NCBI RefSeq assembly: GCF_016892765.1
Contig: NZ_JAFEMD010000026.1
Location: 19,581-83,580, forward strand
Length of the DNA stretch: 64,000 nt
Reading direction: 5' to 3'
Source of the DNA: Microvirga arvi
GTDB lineage: Bacteria; Pseudomonadota; Alphaproteobacteria; Rhizobiales; Beijerinckiaceae
The stretch's first letter is position 1. Every line of letters starts with the position of its first letter. Below, piece after piece: positions 39,151 to 47,449 of the stretch. A program made the position numbers and the translations under genes. Below the pieces are notes generated by a model. The model worked only from the letters and a program-made list of their open reading frames with translations. It made no database searches and was not told the DNA's origin.

Positions 39151-40326
39151 TCAAATGGAAATGATGCGCTGCTCGATCGGAGTCCCGGCTTGAAAACGGC
39201 TCGGAATCTCAGGCTCGGCACCGGTGACGATCATCGTGTTGATGGTCCGGTAGCCGTCGCGGCCGGGGCGATAGATACCCGGTTCGCTCGAGAAGACCAT
39301 ACCGGCTGCCACGGATGTGTCGTCGCCTGGGGCGAGCCACGGGGCCTCATGCCCCTGGACGCCCATTCCATGGCCAATGCGGTGACGGATGTACTCGCCG
39401 TAGCCCGCCTCCTTGATGGCGCTCAGCGCGACGGCGTTGACAGACGTGCAGGAGGAGCCGACCCGCAGGGCTGCACGGGCTTCGCGATCCGCCGCATCGG
39501 TAGCACGCAGGCAGGCGAGCTGATCCGGGTCAGGCGATCCGATCATGAAGGTCGCGCCACTCTCCGCATGGTATCCACCTACGCTGGCGCCGATTCCGGC
39601 GATCAGCGTCTCCCGGGCCTGCGGTCGACGCGGAAGGGTCTTCCCGTGCGGCAGAGCGGCTCGGGGTCCTGTGTGAACCGTTCCGACGATGCCGCAGTTC
39701 GTTGCCTCAAAGGACTCGGGCAACTCGCGTTTCATGGCCGTTCGCGCGTAGGCGAGGCCTGCATTCAAGATGTCGAGCTCCGTCCCACCGCGCCGGATGA
39801 TGGCCGCCGCCTCGATAAGGATGGTGTCGAGCACCATGTCGGCAAACCGGGCGGCGGTCCGCACAAGAGTGAGCTCCGCGTCTGTCTTGAGGTAGCGCAG
39901 GCGCTCGACGATATCGGTCAGGACCAGCCGGGTCGTGACCGCTTGAAGGCGCTCGTAAAGATCGGCGCTGAGCGCATCAACGGCGATGCGCGTAAACCCG
40001 CTCTTCCGGATCATCCAGGCCACCGAGTGCTCCTCGCCGGGGAACTCCTCGTATGTCTCGACGTCGCCGATCCAGTTGGCCTCAGCATTTTCTTTTTCCA
40101 AGAGCGGAGCGAAGATCCTGGGGGACCCCTCGGCAGGGATGAGCAGCCCGATGGGCCGCTCGTTGATGCTGTGGAAGAACCCGCAGGCGTAAATCACGTT
40201 ATGCGGGTCAAGGATGAGGAGCGCATCGACATCCTTAGCCTGAAGGCTGTCCTTCAAGCGTGAGACGACGCCGCGGTAGAACGACTCGTCGAGGGGAGAT
40301 GGGGTTCCCAACGGATGACTCCTCAC
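39151..40326 (-). CDS. M24-fold (creatinase/aminopeptidase P-like) hydrolase with degenerate metal site
   Basis: 391 residues with the N-terminal creatinase domain and C-terminal pita-bread domain. The five metal ligands of M24 peptidases are mostly lost. By eye, the two aspartates of the IDAGA...SDITRTF stretch become glycine and glutamate in AGIGASVGGYHAESGATF. Histidine is kept in RHRIGHGMG and glutamate in SSEPGIY, while the last glutamate is asparagine in YRTINTMIV. Creatinase and ectoine hydrolase are M24-fold enzymes that also depart from this site, so a C-N hydrolase other than a peptidase is more likely. GTG start; ten bases separate it from the aminotransferase gene. Confidence 0.8.
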   Translation of the reverse strand: MRSHPLGTPSPLDESFYRGVVSRLKDSLQAKDVDALLILDPHNVIYACGFFHSINERPIGLLIPAEGSPRIFAPLLEKENAEANWIGDVETYEEFPGEEHSVAWMIRKSGFTRIAVDALSADLYERLQAVTTRLVLTDIVERLRYLKTDAELTLVRTAARFADMVLDTILIEAAAIIRRGGTELDILNAGLAYARTAMKRELPESFEATNCGIVGTVHTGPRAALPHGKTLPRRPQARETLIAGIGASVGGYHAESGATFMIGSPDPDQLACLRATDAADREARAALRVGSSCTSVNAVALSAIKEAGYGEYIRHRIGHGMGVQGHEAPWLAPGDDTSVAAGMVFSSEPGIYRPGRDGYRTINTMIVTGAEPEIPSRFQAGTPIEQRIISI

Positions 40327-40336
40327 GCCGCGCCGG

Positions 40337-41506
40337 TCATGCCGCGCCGGACCGGCGCAGAGTCGCGATGGCCGAGGTCATGCGAGCAGCCGCCTCGACC
40401 AGGACCTCGGTGGGCTGAAGCGTCGTGATGCGCAGGTGATTGCTCCACGTTTCGCCGAATGCCGTTCCAGGGAAGATCAGGACATGCGCCTCCTTCAAGA
40501 GCAGATAGGAAAGTTCAAGAGCCCGCATTCCCGTGCTCGACGCATCCGCCCAGAAGAAAAAACCGCCGCGGGGTTCGCCGAATTCCAGACCCATCGCCTT
40601 CAAGCCGTCCCCGAGGATGCGGCGACGTTCATCGTAGGTGGCTCGGAATTCGCGCACGCAGCTGTCGTCGCTGCGCGCAGCCGCCAGAGCGGCGACCTGA
40701 CTCAGGGTCGCGACCGGACCGGTGGTATGGCTCTTGATGGCCGCCATGGCCCTGATTGCGTGCTCCGGCGCGATGACATAGCCGACGCGCCAGCCGGTCA
40801 TTGCGTAAGCTTTGGAGAATCCCGACAAGGTGATGACGCGCTCGGCCATGCCCGGCAGGGACGCCATGCTGAAATGGCTGTAAGGCTCCCAGACGAATTT
40901 TCCGTAGATCTCGTCCGAGACGACGACGAAGTTGTGCTTCCTTGCGAGCGCGGCGATCTTTTCGCCGGTCTCCGGACGAACGATGCCGCCGGTCGGATTC
41001 GACGGCGTTACCAGCAGAAGAGCTTTCGTCCGCGGCGTGATCCGCTTCTCAATCTCTTCGGGACGAACGTCGAAGCCGTCCTCTGCGTAGGTCGGAACGC
41101 TGATGAACGACGCGCCCGTGTGGGCGATGGCTTGGTCGTACGAGGAGTAGCGGGGATCAGGCACCAAAATCTCGTCGCCTGGGTTCAGGAGCGCGCTCAT
41201 CACGAGGAAGAGGCCCTCCTGTCCGCCGGTCGTGACGAGGACGTTGTCTGCCGTGACCTCGACGCCATGATCGCGCACGGCGTTGCGGGCAATCGCCTCG
41301 CGGAGTTCGCCCATGCCGGCGACGGGCGCGACCGTCATGGGCTCTCGTGCAGCCGACCTCGCGGCCTCCACGATGAATTCGGGCGTCGGGAGGTCCGGAT
41401 CACCGCGGCCCAGGGCGATCGCGTCCGGAATCTCCTTGGCCAGATCCATCAGGGCGTAGCGGAGCTTAGCGCCATCGAGCTTCTTGATGTCGGCGAATGT
41501 CATCAT
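40337..41506 (-). CDS. Class I/II PLP-dependent aminotransferase
   Basis: 389 residues from ATG 41506, which overlaps the stop of the truncated aminotransferase gene. LGRGDPDLPTPEF is near the N-terminus, followed by TTGGQEGLFLVMSALL, TPSNPTGGI near 172, SDEIYGKFVW near 200, and the PLP lysine in SGFSKAYAMTGWRVGY near 236. All key residues are present. It resembles the aminotransferase at 23945-25138 along the whole length. Probably converts an amino acid freed by the neighbouring hydrolases to its 2-oxo acid. Confidence 0.9.
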   Translation of the reverse strand: MMTFADIKKLDGAKLRYALMDLAKEIPDAIALGRGDPDLPTPEFIVEAARSAAREPMTVAPVAGMGELREAIARNAVRDHGVEVTADNVLVTTGGQEGLFLVMSALLNPGDEILVPDPRYSSYDQAIAHTGASFISVPTYAEDGFDVRPEEIEKRITPRTKALLLVTPSNPTGGIVRPETGEKIAALARKHNFVVVSDEIYGKFVWEPYSHFSMASLPGMAERVITLSGFSKAYAMTGWRVGYVIAPEHAIRAMAAIKSHTTGPVATLSQVAALAAARSDDSCVREFRATYDERRRILGDGLKAMGLEFGEPRGGFFFWADASSTGMRALELSYLLLKEAHVLIFPGTAFGETWSNHLRITTLQPTEVLVEAAARMTSAIATLRRSGAA

Positions 41507-42207
41507 AGGGCCTCCACGGCGTTGAGCGCCGCCCATTGGGACAGGTTGGTGCTGCAGATCGTCAGGGCCTGTTTGAAGTCACGAAGCCCGGGCGCGCTTT
41601 GGTGCGGAGCCGCCAGATAGCCAAGGCGCGCCGTGGCAAGCCCTTTGTCGAGACCGAGGTCGCCGATCGTGACCACCTGTTCGGCCAATCCGGGCAGTGC
41701 CGCAGGGTGGAACGTCTCCTGCTCCGAATCGACTTCGTATACGACCATGCATTGGGGTTTGATCAAGGAAAGGCAGGCCCGAATCGCCTCCTCGCCCGCA
41801 GAGGCGGGAACGAACACCAGGTCGGCCTCGGCCGCGGCCTGCGACAGGACCGCACCGCGGATCGTCGCTGCGCCTGCCACCGCTTCCGGATGTGCGAGCG
41901 CATGAACCGTGCCGCCGGGCTCCACGAGCTGCTGCAGGCAGACGAACCGAGCCTCGGTGAGACCGCAGGTGATCGTCAGGTCTGACGGTCTGCTCGCGAG
42001 CCGGAACCGTTCGTTGAGGAGGGCCGACACTTTCTGCCGCAACGGGAGGATACCAGGCCGGTCGGTATAATGGGTTTCACCGCGGTCCAATGCGTCGTTC
42101 ACCGCATCGATCGCCGCCTGCACCATCCGGTGCGCGCCTGCAGCCGCACTTGGCGGTACATCACGGCCGATCAGTTCAGCGGTCCGGGAGGAAAGGGACA
42201 TCACCAT
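41503..42207 (-). CDS. Truncated aminotransferase-like protein lacking the PLP lysine
   Basis: 234 residues. It aligns by eye with the large domain of the neighbouring aminotransferases: ETHYTDRPGILPLRQKVSAL, TITCGLTEARFVCLQQL, ATARLGYLAAP, NLSQWAALNAV. The NPTG stretch is missing, the lysine that should precede the ATARLGYL segment is displaced, and the small C-terminal domain is absent. It is not an obvious accident: it has AGGA before the ATG, an intact frame, and translational coupling (ATGA) to the full aminotransferase. It could be a non-catalytic partner subunit or a shrinking relic. Confidence 0.7.
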   Translation of the reverse strand: MVMSLSSRTAELIGRDVPPSAAAGAHRMVQAAIDAVNDALDRGETHYTDRPGILPLRQKVSALLNERFRLASRPSDLTITCGLTEARFVCLQQLVEPGGTVHALAHPEAVAGAATIRGAVLSQAAAEADLVFVPASAGEEAIRACLSLIKPQCMVVYEVDSEQETFHPAALPGLAEQVVTIGDLGLDKGLATARLGYLAAPHQSAPGLRDFKQALTICSTNLSQWAALNAVEAL

Positions 42208-42219
42208 CTCACGTTCCTG

Positions 42220-43593
42220 TTATTTCGTCGGTTGCTGTGCATATTCGTCCATGATCCGCGCGGCGTAGGCGATTCCCTGGTGGAAGCGGTTGACCGGCAT
42301 GTTTTCATTGGGCGCGTGAAGGTTGTTGTCGGGGGCTCCGAAACCGGACAGGACCGCCGGGTGCGGGATCGAGAGCATAATGATGCCCTGGATCGAGACG
42401 CCCTGAACGAGAGGCTGTGTTCCGAAAACCTTCTCGGCGGCAGTGATCGTCGCTTGGCTAATCGCCTCCCGGGCCGCCGTCTTATAGGGATTCTTCCGGG
42501 CCGTATGGACCACCACCTCGATGTCGTCGTAGCCGTGCTTGAGGAGATGCGCATTCAGCTTCTCGAGCTGCCGCTCCGGCTCCAGCTTCGGAGGACACCG
42601 GAAATCGAGCTTCGCCATGGCCTCGGCGGGCACGATTGTCTTTCCGCCCTCGCCGGTATACCCGGCAAGGAGGCCGCAGATATTGGCACTTGCCCCGAAA
42701 TGAGTTCGCCGGAGCAGGTCCAGGTCGTCGTTCGTACTCAGATGGGTGGCGCCGAGTTGCCGCACGTATTCCGCGCGGTCGAAGAAGGCCAGTTCCTCCC
42801 GCAGGAAGCGTTCGTCGTCGGAATCGGGTGGGAGCCAGTCGTCATACCATCCGTCGATGAGAACGCGGCCCGTATCCGGATCGAAGATCGACGCCAGGGC
42901 ATGAACAAGACGCCAGACAGGGCTTTTCACCGTCTGCGCCCGGCCCGACCAAATGTCGCTCTTGAGGCCGCGGATCCGCAACTCGACATAGAGGATCGCT
43001 TTGATTCCGAGGTGGATCTCCGGCTTCAGGCTCGTGCGGTTCACGCCACCGTCGAGGCCGATGGAGGCGTCGCACTGAAGGAGATCTTTGTGCTTCTCGA
43101 CGAAATCCTCGAGATGGGGACTACCGATCTCCTCTTCACCCTCGAACAGGAAGACGAGGTTGACCGGCGGGGCGCCACAGACCTTGAGGAAGGCTTCAGC
43201 CGCCTTGATGAAAGCAATGACCCCGCCCTTGTTGTCGGTGGCCCCGCGGGCATAGATCACCCCGTCGCGGATCTCGGCCCCGAAGGGATCGGAATGCCAG
43301 AGCTCAAGTGGTTCCGGAGGTTGCACGTCGTAGTGGCCGTAGCACAGAAGCGTCCGGTCGGCCGCCGGATTGTGGAGATGGCCGATGACGACGGGCGGGC
43401 CGCCGTCGGTCGGGAGGATCTGCGCATTCGCGATGCCAGCTTCGATCATCTGGTTGCGCAGGAGTTCGGCGCAGGGCTCAAGTCCGACGCTCTGGGCCGA
43501 TATGGACGGCTGGCGGAGAAGCGTCTGAAGATCGTGAACTGATTGATCTAGGTTCCTGTCGATGTGAGCGAGCACGTTGTCGATGTTGCCCAT
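42220..43593 (-). CDS. M20-family metallohydrolase (dipeptidase/N-acyl amino acid hydrolase type)
   Basis: 457 residues from ATG 43593, which has GGAAGGA just upstream; the open frame to 43695 is not needed. All M20 di-zinc ligands are present: HYD in CYGHYDVQPPEP near 88-99, the bridging aspartate in ARGATDNKGG, EE in EGEEEIGS, the aspartate in GLDGG, and the late histidine in NLHAPNENM. A lid domain lies between. The family cleaves dipeptides, N-acyl or N-carbamoyl amino acids. It is highly similar to the M20 gene at 45351-46721. It is the second gene of the minus-strand unit. Confidence 0.9.
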   Translation of the reverse strand: MGNIDNVLAHIDRNLDQSVHDLQTLLRQPSISAQSVGLEPCAELLRNQMIEAGIANAQILPTDGGPPVVIGHLHNPAADRTLLCYGHYDVQPPEPLELWHSDPFGAEIRDGVIYARGATDNKGGVIAFIKAAEAFLKVCGAPPVNLVFLFEGEEEIGSPHLEDFVEKHKDLLQCDASIGLDGGVNRTSLKPEIHLGIKAILYVELRIRGLKSDIWSGRAQTVKSPVWRLVHALASIFDPDTGRVLIDGWYDDWLPPDSDDERFLREELAFFDRAEYVRQLGATHLSTNDDLDLLRRTHFGASANICGLLAGYTGEGGKTIVPAEAMAKLDFRCPPKLEPERQLEKLNAHLLKHGYDDIEVVVHTARKNPYKTAAREAISQATITAAEKVFGTQPLVQGVSIQGIIMLSIPHPAVLSGFGAPDNNLHAPNENMPVNRFHQGIAYAARIMDEYAQQPTK

Positions 43594-43710
43594 CTGGTCC
43601 TTCCGTCTGTGGCGTCGCCTTCCCTGACCGGGTCGGAGCACTGTTGCGGTCCGTTTGTTCTCGCTGCCTGGAACTGCAGCGTTCGTATCCTGCACTCGTT
43701 CGACGATGTG

Positions 43711-44241
43711 CTAGGCAACCTGAACCGCTTCGTCGAAGGTGAAGAATTCCGTGTCTCCTTCATTGTCGGCCCGCGGCCAAACCACGACGAAGTTTCCTTT
43801 TCGGTCGAGCACCGTCGCGCCAATGTGCCAGACGCCTGGAGAAATCGCGACTCCCACATTGCCATCCAGGATCCAGACGTGGACCGCTTCCAGATCGGGC
43901 GTTCCGTCGGGCTTCGATCCCATGACGCACACGACGAAGCGCGACACGTCGAGCGGCACGAAGGTCTGCCAGCAGTTGGGATGACGCTCCACGAAGGAGA
44001 CCTTCAGAGGAAGCGTCGATGCCTCGACGCAGTTGACATGGAGCCGCGGCCGGAAGCTGGAATCCGCCGTCAGAAGAACAGCAGAAAAATCGGCCCGATG
44101 GCCGGCGAGACTCGGCCCGGCCAGGATGAGACCGAAGGGAGCGAATTCGTCTGCGCTGGCTCCAACATGGGAATGGATAACCGGCTGCGCGCGAGAGGTC
44201 ACGTCGGCTAGGCGTTCTGTTTGAATGGGTTGATCAAGCAT
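43711..44241 (-). CDS. Ureidoglycolate lyase (AllA)-family protein
   Basis: 176 residues from ATG 44241; an upstream TTG at 44283 is possible. The cupin-like AllA pattern is visible: FAPFGLILAGP, LHVNCVEASTLPLKVSFVERHPNCWQTFVPLD, GTPDLEAVHVW and GVAISPGVWHIGATVLDRKGNFVVVW. AllA splits ureidoglycolate to glyoxylate and urea in allantoin breakdown. This family member may act on another ureide. It is the first gene of the minus-strand unit and lies just downstream of the best copy of the shared operator. Confidence 0.8.
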   Translation of the reverse strand: MLDQPIQTERLADVTSRAQPVIHSHVGASADEFAPFGLILAGPSLAGHRADFSAVLLTADSSFRPRLHVNCVEASTLPLKVSFVERHPNCWQTFVPLDVSRFVVCVMGSKPDGTPDLEAVHVWILDGNVGVAISPGVWHIGATVLDRKGNFVVVWPRADNEGDTEFFTFDEAVQVA

Positions 44242-44313
44242 GGCATATCGAAGATTGTCCGCAGCTTGCCGCCGTTGCCGCAAGCCCGCTACGGCCCGTT
44301 ATAGATCAGGCAC

Positions 44314-44328
44314 GATTGTATTACAATC
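44314..44328. promoter_or_regulatory. Perfect palindrome, candidate GntR operator O5
   Basis: GATTGTATTACAATC is a perfect 15-bp dyad (GATTGTA, T, TACAATC). It lies between the end of the GntR gene and the ureidoglycolate-lyase-like gene, about 80 bp upstream of the latter's start, in the only gap available for a promoter of the 44.2-35.0 kb minus-strand unit. Confidence 0.65.
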
Positions 44329-44387
44329 ATAAAAATATACATCTCAGGAACAGGTGCCGTTCAGTGCCTCGGATGTCCAGCCTGAGG

Positions 44388-45095
44388 TCAGGCGTTGCTG
44401 CGACGGCGGCTGCGCTCGATGAGCAGCATATGATTCTCAAGAGCATTGTGAAGCACGTTCTCCGGACCTGGGGTCTTGATCTGACGCTGAAGGAACTTCA
44501 TGAAATCCCGATGCTGCTCCGCGACTGCCATGAGGTTCTTGTCGCGATAGCGCTCGAAGTTGAAAATGATGAGCACGTGGCGAGCGATCGCTTCCCACAG
44601 CGCAGACGTGATCGGGTTGCGCGACGCGATGGAGATCGTCCGGTGAAACTCCAGGTCGGCCACCAGCGAAGCTCTCACGTCGCCGATCTTGGCGGCCCGC
44701 TTCATCATCTCAATGGCAACCTCAAGGGCATTGATGTCCTCCAGACCGTCGCGCCAGTTCCTGATCGCGTCGCGCAGAAGAAACGTCTCCAGCGCTAGGC
44801 GAACCTCGAACACCTGCTGTGTTGTCTCAGGTCCGAAATCGGCCACGCGATAGCCCTTGTGGCTCCCGCCGGTGAGGATTCCCTGTGCGTGAAGGACCCG
44901 AAGCGCCTCCCGGATGGGAACGCGGCTCACGCCGAGCCGCTCAGCAAGAGTGGTCTCGACTACTCGGTCGCCGGGGAGGAGATGCCGTGTCGAAATGGCC
45001 TCTGCAATGGAATCGGCAATCGAGTCGGTCAAAAGAAGCCGCTTCGGCTGCGGAAAGGCGTCGCCCGTCGGAAGAATAGGGTCCTTGTGTGCCAC
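44388..45095 (-). CDS. GntR-family transcriptional regulator, FadR/FCD subfamily
   Basis: 235 residues. The winged helix occupies about residues 20-90: SIADSIAEAISTRHLLPGDR, ETTLAERLGVSRVPIREALR, GYRVADFG. An all-helical FCD domain follows, with FEVRLALETFLLRDA, DLEFHRTISIAS and HRDFMKFLQ, including the aspartate and histidines that often bind metal and ligand. GTG start. It is the only specific regulator in the 58-kb block, and palindromes of the FCD-operator type lie upstream of it and of most units, so it is the likely repressor, relieved by the imported substrate or an intermediate. Confidence 0.9.
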   Translation of the reverse strand: MAHKDPILPTGDAFPQPKRLLLTDSIADSIAEAISTRHLLPGDRVVETTLAERLGVSRVPIREALRVLHAQGILTGGSHKGYRVADFGPETTQQVFEVRLALETFLLRDAIRNWRDGLEDINALEVAIEMMKRAAKIGDVRASLVADLEFHRTISIASRNPITSALWEAIARHVLIIFNFERYRDKNLMAVAEQHRDFMKFLQRQIKTPGPENVLHNALENHMLLIERSRRRSNA

Positions 45096-45200
45096 GGCTG
45101 ATGTCCCGTTAAAATCGATTGATCCGGCAGCGGGTCAGGCGTCGAGACATCTTGCGCCAACTGCCGAGTGCCGGATCGTTATCGTGTTACATATAGTTCA

Positions 45201-45215
45201 GATTGTAATACACTG
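45201..45215. promoter_or_regulatory. Candidate GntR operator O6 (autoregulation)
   Basis: GATTGTAATACACTG matches 13 of 15 positions of the shared palindrome and lies about 110 bp upstream of the GntR start, after the end of the M20 gene. The 255-base gap suggests that the regulator has its own promoter. Confidence 0.5.
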
Positions 45216-45350
45216 AGTTAGGCTCCCTGAGAAGCCTCGCTCTTCGACCGGAAAATCTGGACGGTTCGGCAAGACCCGGGTGGGCGTCCTGCCCCTCGAC
45301 GCCGCATTGGGACCGGCGTGGGGCCGGAATTCGTCCTTCGGCCCGGATTT

Positions 45351-46721
45351 TCAACGCCGGCCAAACTCTTCCATGATGGCGGCCGCATACTTGATCCCCC
45401 TGATGTAGTTGTCGATCCGAATGTTCTCGTCGGGAGCGTGCAGGTTTGCGCCCGGATTGGCGAAGCCTGTCAGGACACAAGGGATCCAGACGTGCCGGAG
45501 GATTGTTCCTTCGGCAGAGACCCCGTTGACGATCGGAGCTTCGCCCCAGACGCGATGGGCGGCGGCGATGACAGCCTGGGACATGTCCTCCTTCACGGAG
45601 ATCTTGTAGGGCGGTTCGGCGCTCTCCCGCGCGATCACCTCGATATGCCCGAAGCCGTGCTTCGACAGATGCCGTCTGAGGCGCTCCACGGCCTTCGCCG
45701 GGTCTATGTTCGGAATGAGCCGGAAATCCAGCTTCGCCCGCGCCTCATTGGGCACAATGGTCTTCATGCCGGGCCCCGTATAGCCTGCCACGAGGCCCTG
45801 GATATTGGCTGTCGGCTCATAGGTCCGTGCCCGAATGGCGTCGATGCCGTCACGCCCAAGGGCGAAGCGGTCGATCCCCCATTCCCGCCGCAAGGCGTCG
45901 AGATCGACGCGGGCGGCTTTGGCCCGGAGCTGCTCCTCGTCCTCGTCCTCGAGTTCGTAGAGGCCTTCATACCAGTCCTCGATGAGGATCCTGCGCTGAT
46001 CGTCCATGATCGTTCCGAGAGCCCTCACGAGGTCCCAGGCAGGGCTGGGTAGGAGCGGGAAGTTCAGGGAATGCACATCTGATTTGGCGCCCCGGGCGAC
46101 GAGCTCGACGAAGAGAACCGATTTCAGCCCGAGATCGACGTCCGGCAGGAGTGTCGCCGTATCGACGGACCCGTCCAGACAATGCATGCCGTCGGCTTCC
46201 AGGAGCGCCTTGTTGCACTCGACCCAGGGACCGAGGTGGATGCTGCCGATCTCTTCCTCGCCTTCGATAATGAACTTGAGGTTCACCGGAAGCCGGCCGC
46301 GGACGATTAGGAAGGCTTTGGCAGCCTTGTTGAAGGCAAGCACGCCGCTCTTGTTGTCCGTCGCGCCTCGTCCGTAGAGAACGTTGTCGACGACGGCGCC
46401 CGACCATGGACCCCCATGGCTCCAGGCCTCGATGGGCTCCGGCGGCTGGACGTCGTAATGCGAGTAGCACAGCATGGTCTTGGCCGAGGTGTCGGTCGTC
46501 ATGTGACCGAAGATGACGGGCGGTCCTCCGTCGAGCTCGTGCAGTTGGGCATCGAGGCCGTCACGGAGCATCTGCCGCTGGACGAGTTCCGCGCAGTCGC
46601 GCAGCCCGACATTCTGGGCCGAGATGCTGGGCTGCCTGACCAGTTCCTGGAGATCGGCGATGGCCTCGTCGGCATTCCGGTCGATATAGTCGTAAATGTC
46701 CTGAAGCGTGTCGCTCATCAT
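45351..46721 (-). CDS. M20-family metallohydrolase, paralogue of 42220-43593
   Basis: 456 residues from ATG 46721, which overlaps the SDR stop (ATGA). The zinc ligands are complete: CYSHYDVQPPEP, GRGATDNKSG, EGEEEIGS, HCLDGS and NLHAPDENI. It shares long stretches with the M20 gene of the neighbouring unit, for example LVRQPSISAQNVGL against LLRQPSISAQSVGL, so both units cleave a related amide bond. Likely cytoplasmic; substrates of the family are dipeptides and N-acyl amino acids. Confidence 0.9.
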   Translation of the reverse strand: MMSDTLQDIYDYIDRNADEAIADLQELVRQPSISAQNVGLRDCAELVQRQMLRDGLDAQLHELDGGPPVIFGHMTTDTSAKTMLCYSHYDVQPPEPIEAWSHGGPWSGAVVDNVLYGRGATDNKSGVLAFNKAAKAFLIVRGRLPVNLKFIIEGEEEIGSIHLGPWVECNKALLEADGMHCLDGSVDTATLLPDVDLGLKSVLFVELVARGAKSDVHSLNFPLLPSPAWDLVRALGTIMDDQRRILIEDWYEGLYELEDEDEEQLRAKAARVDLDALRREWGIDRFALGRDGIDAIRARTYEPTANIQGLVAGYTGPGMKTIVPNEARAKLDFRLIPNIDPAKAVERLRRHLSKHGFGHIEVIARESAEPPYKISVKEDMSQAVIAAAHRVWGEAPIVNGVSAEGTILRHVWIPCVLTGFANPGANLHAPDENIRIDNYIRGIKYAAAIMEEFGRR

Positions 46722-47449
46722 CCCTGTTCCTTCAGCGCCCGGCTCATTTCCCAGGCATTGAGCCGCTGCCCGCAATGTTCGTGATTTCGGCGCTCGGCGA
46801 GCGCCGCGAAGGTAGGTGCGAGCTCCATCGGATCCACCCACTTGGTCTTGAGATCCTCCGTGTAGTTGCGCTCCGACATGGGCGTGCGCATGAACATTCC
46901 GGGCGTCACCGTATTCACCTGGATGCCGAATGGGGCTCCCTCCAGGGCGAGGCACTTCATGAAACCCTCGAGGCCGTGCTTGGCCGCGCAATAGGCCGTC
47001 TCGTCGTGAAAGCCCTCGATGCCGGAGCGGGACGAGACCAGGACGATCGCGCCCCCGGCCTTCTGCATGCCGGGCCAGACCGCTCTGGTGAGCAGAAAGG
47101 CGGCCTGCAACCCCACGTTCACCGTCTGGTTCCAGAGCTCGAACGTCATGGCGCCGAACGGCGTCGGGACAAGGACCGCTGCGTTGTGAATGAGCGTGTC
47201 AACCGGGTCGGCTTCCACGCTCGACGCTCGAACAGCCTTGATCGTGGCCGAGGCGTCCGCGAGGTCCGCGGGGACTGTCTGGACGTTTGGCCCGAGGCGG
47301 TCCGCAAGACGCGCTAGGCCGTCGGCGTCACGGTCCAGCAGAACGAGCCGCGCCCCACGGTCATGGAGATGACGCGCGATGGCCTCGCCGAGACCGTTCG
47401 CCGCCCCGGTTATCATCACCCGTTGGAGGTTCAGCGGCTTCGGGCTCAT
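46718..47449 (-). CDS. SDR oxidoreductase, paralogue of 9528-10253
   Basis: 243 residues from ATG 47449, in ATGA overlap with the Gfo/Idh stop. ITGAANGLG is near 13-21, NAAVL near 88, and the catalytic YCAAK near 149-153. The C-terminus, WVDPMELAPTFAALA and LNAWEMSRALKEQG, matches the unusual ending of the SDR at 9528-10253. The frame is open upstream to 47521, but that part overlaps the preceding gene. Confidence 0.87.
   Translation of the reverse strand: MSPKPLNLQRVMITGAANGLGEAIARHLHDRGARLVLLDRDADGLARLADRLGPNVQTVPADLADASATIKAVRASSVEADPVDTLIHNAAVLVPTPFGAMTFELWNQTVNVGLQAAFLLTRAVWPGMQKAGGAIVLVSSRSGIEGFHDETAYCAAKHGLEGFMKCLALEGAPFGIQVNTVTPGMFMRTPMSERNYTEDLKTKWVDPMELAPTFAALAERRNHEHCGQRLNAWEMSRALKEQG

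Noticed and set aside
39151..40326. Naming the M24-fold protein creatinase
   Set aside because: The fold and the altered metal site are compatible, but no creatinase-specific residue can be confirmed by eye and other M24 hydrolases share these changes.
42070..43542. 490-residue plus-strand frame opposite the M20 gene
   Set aside because: The M20 metal ligands are all on the minus strand; the plus frame is a shadow.
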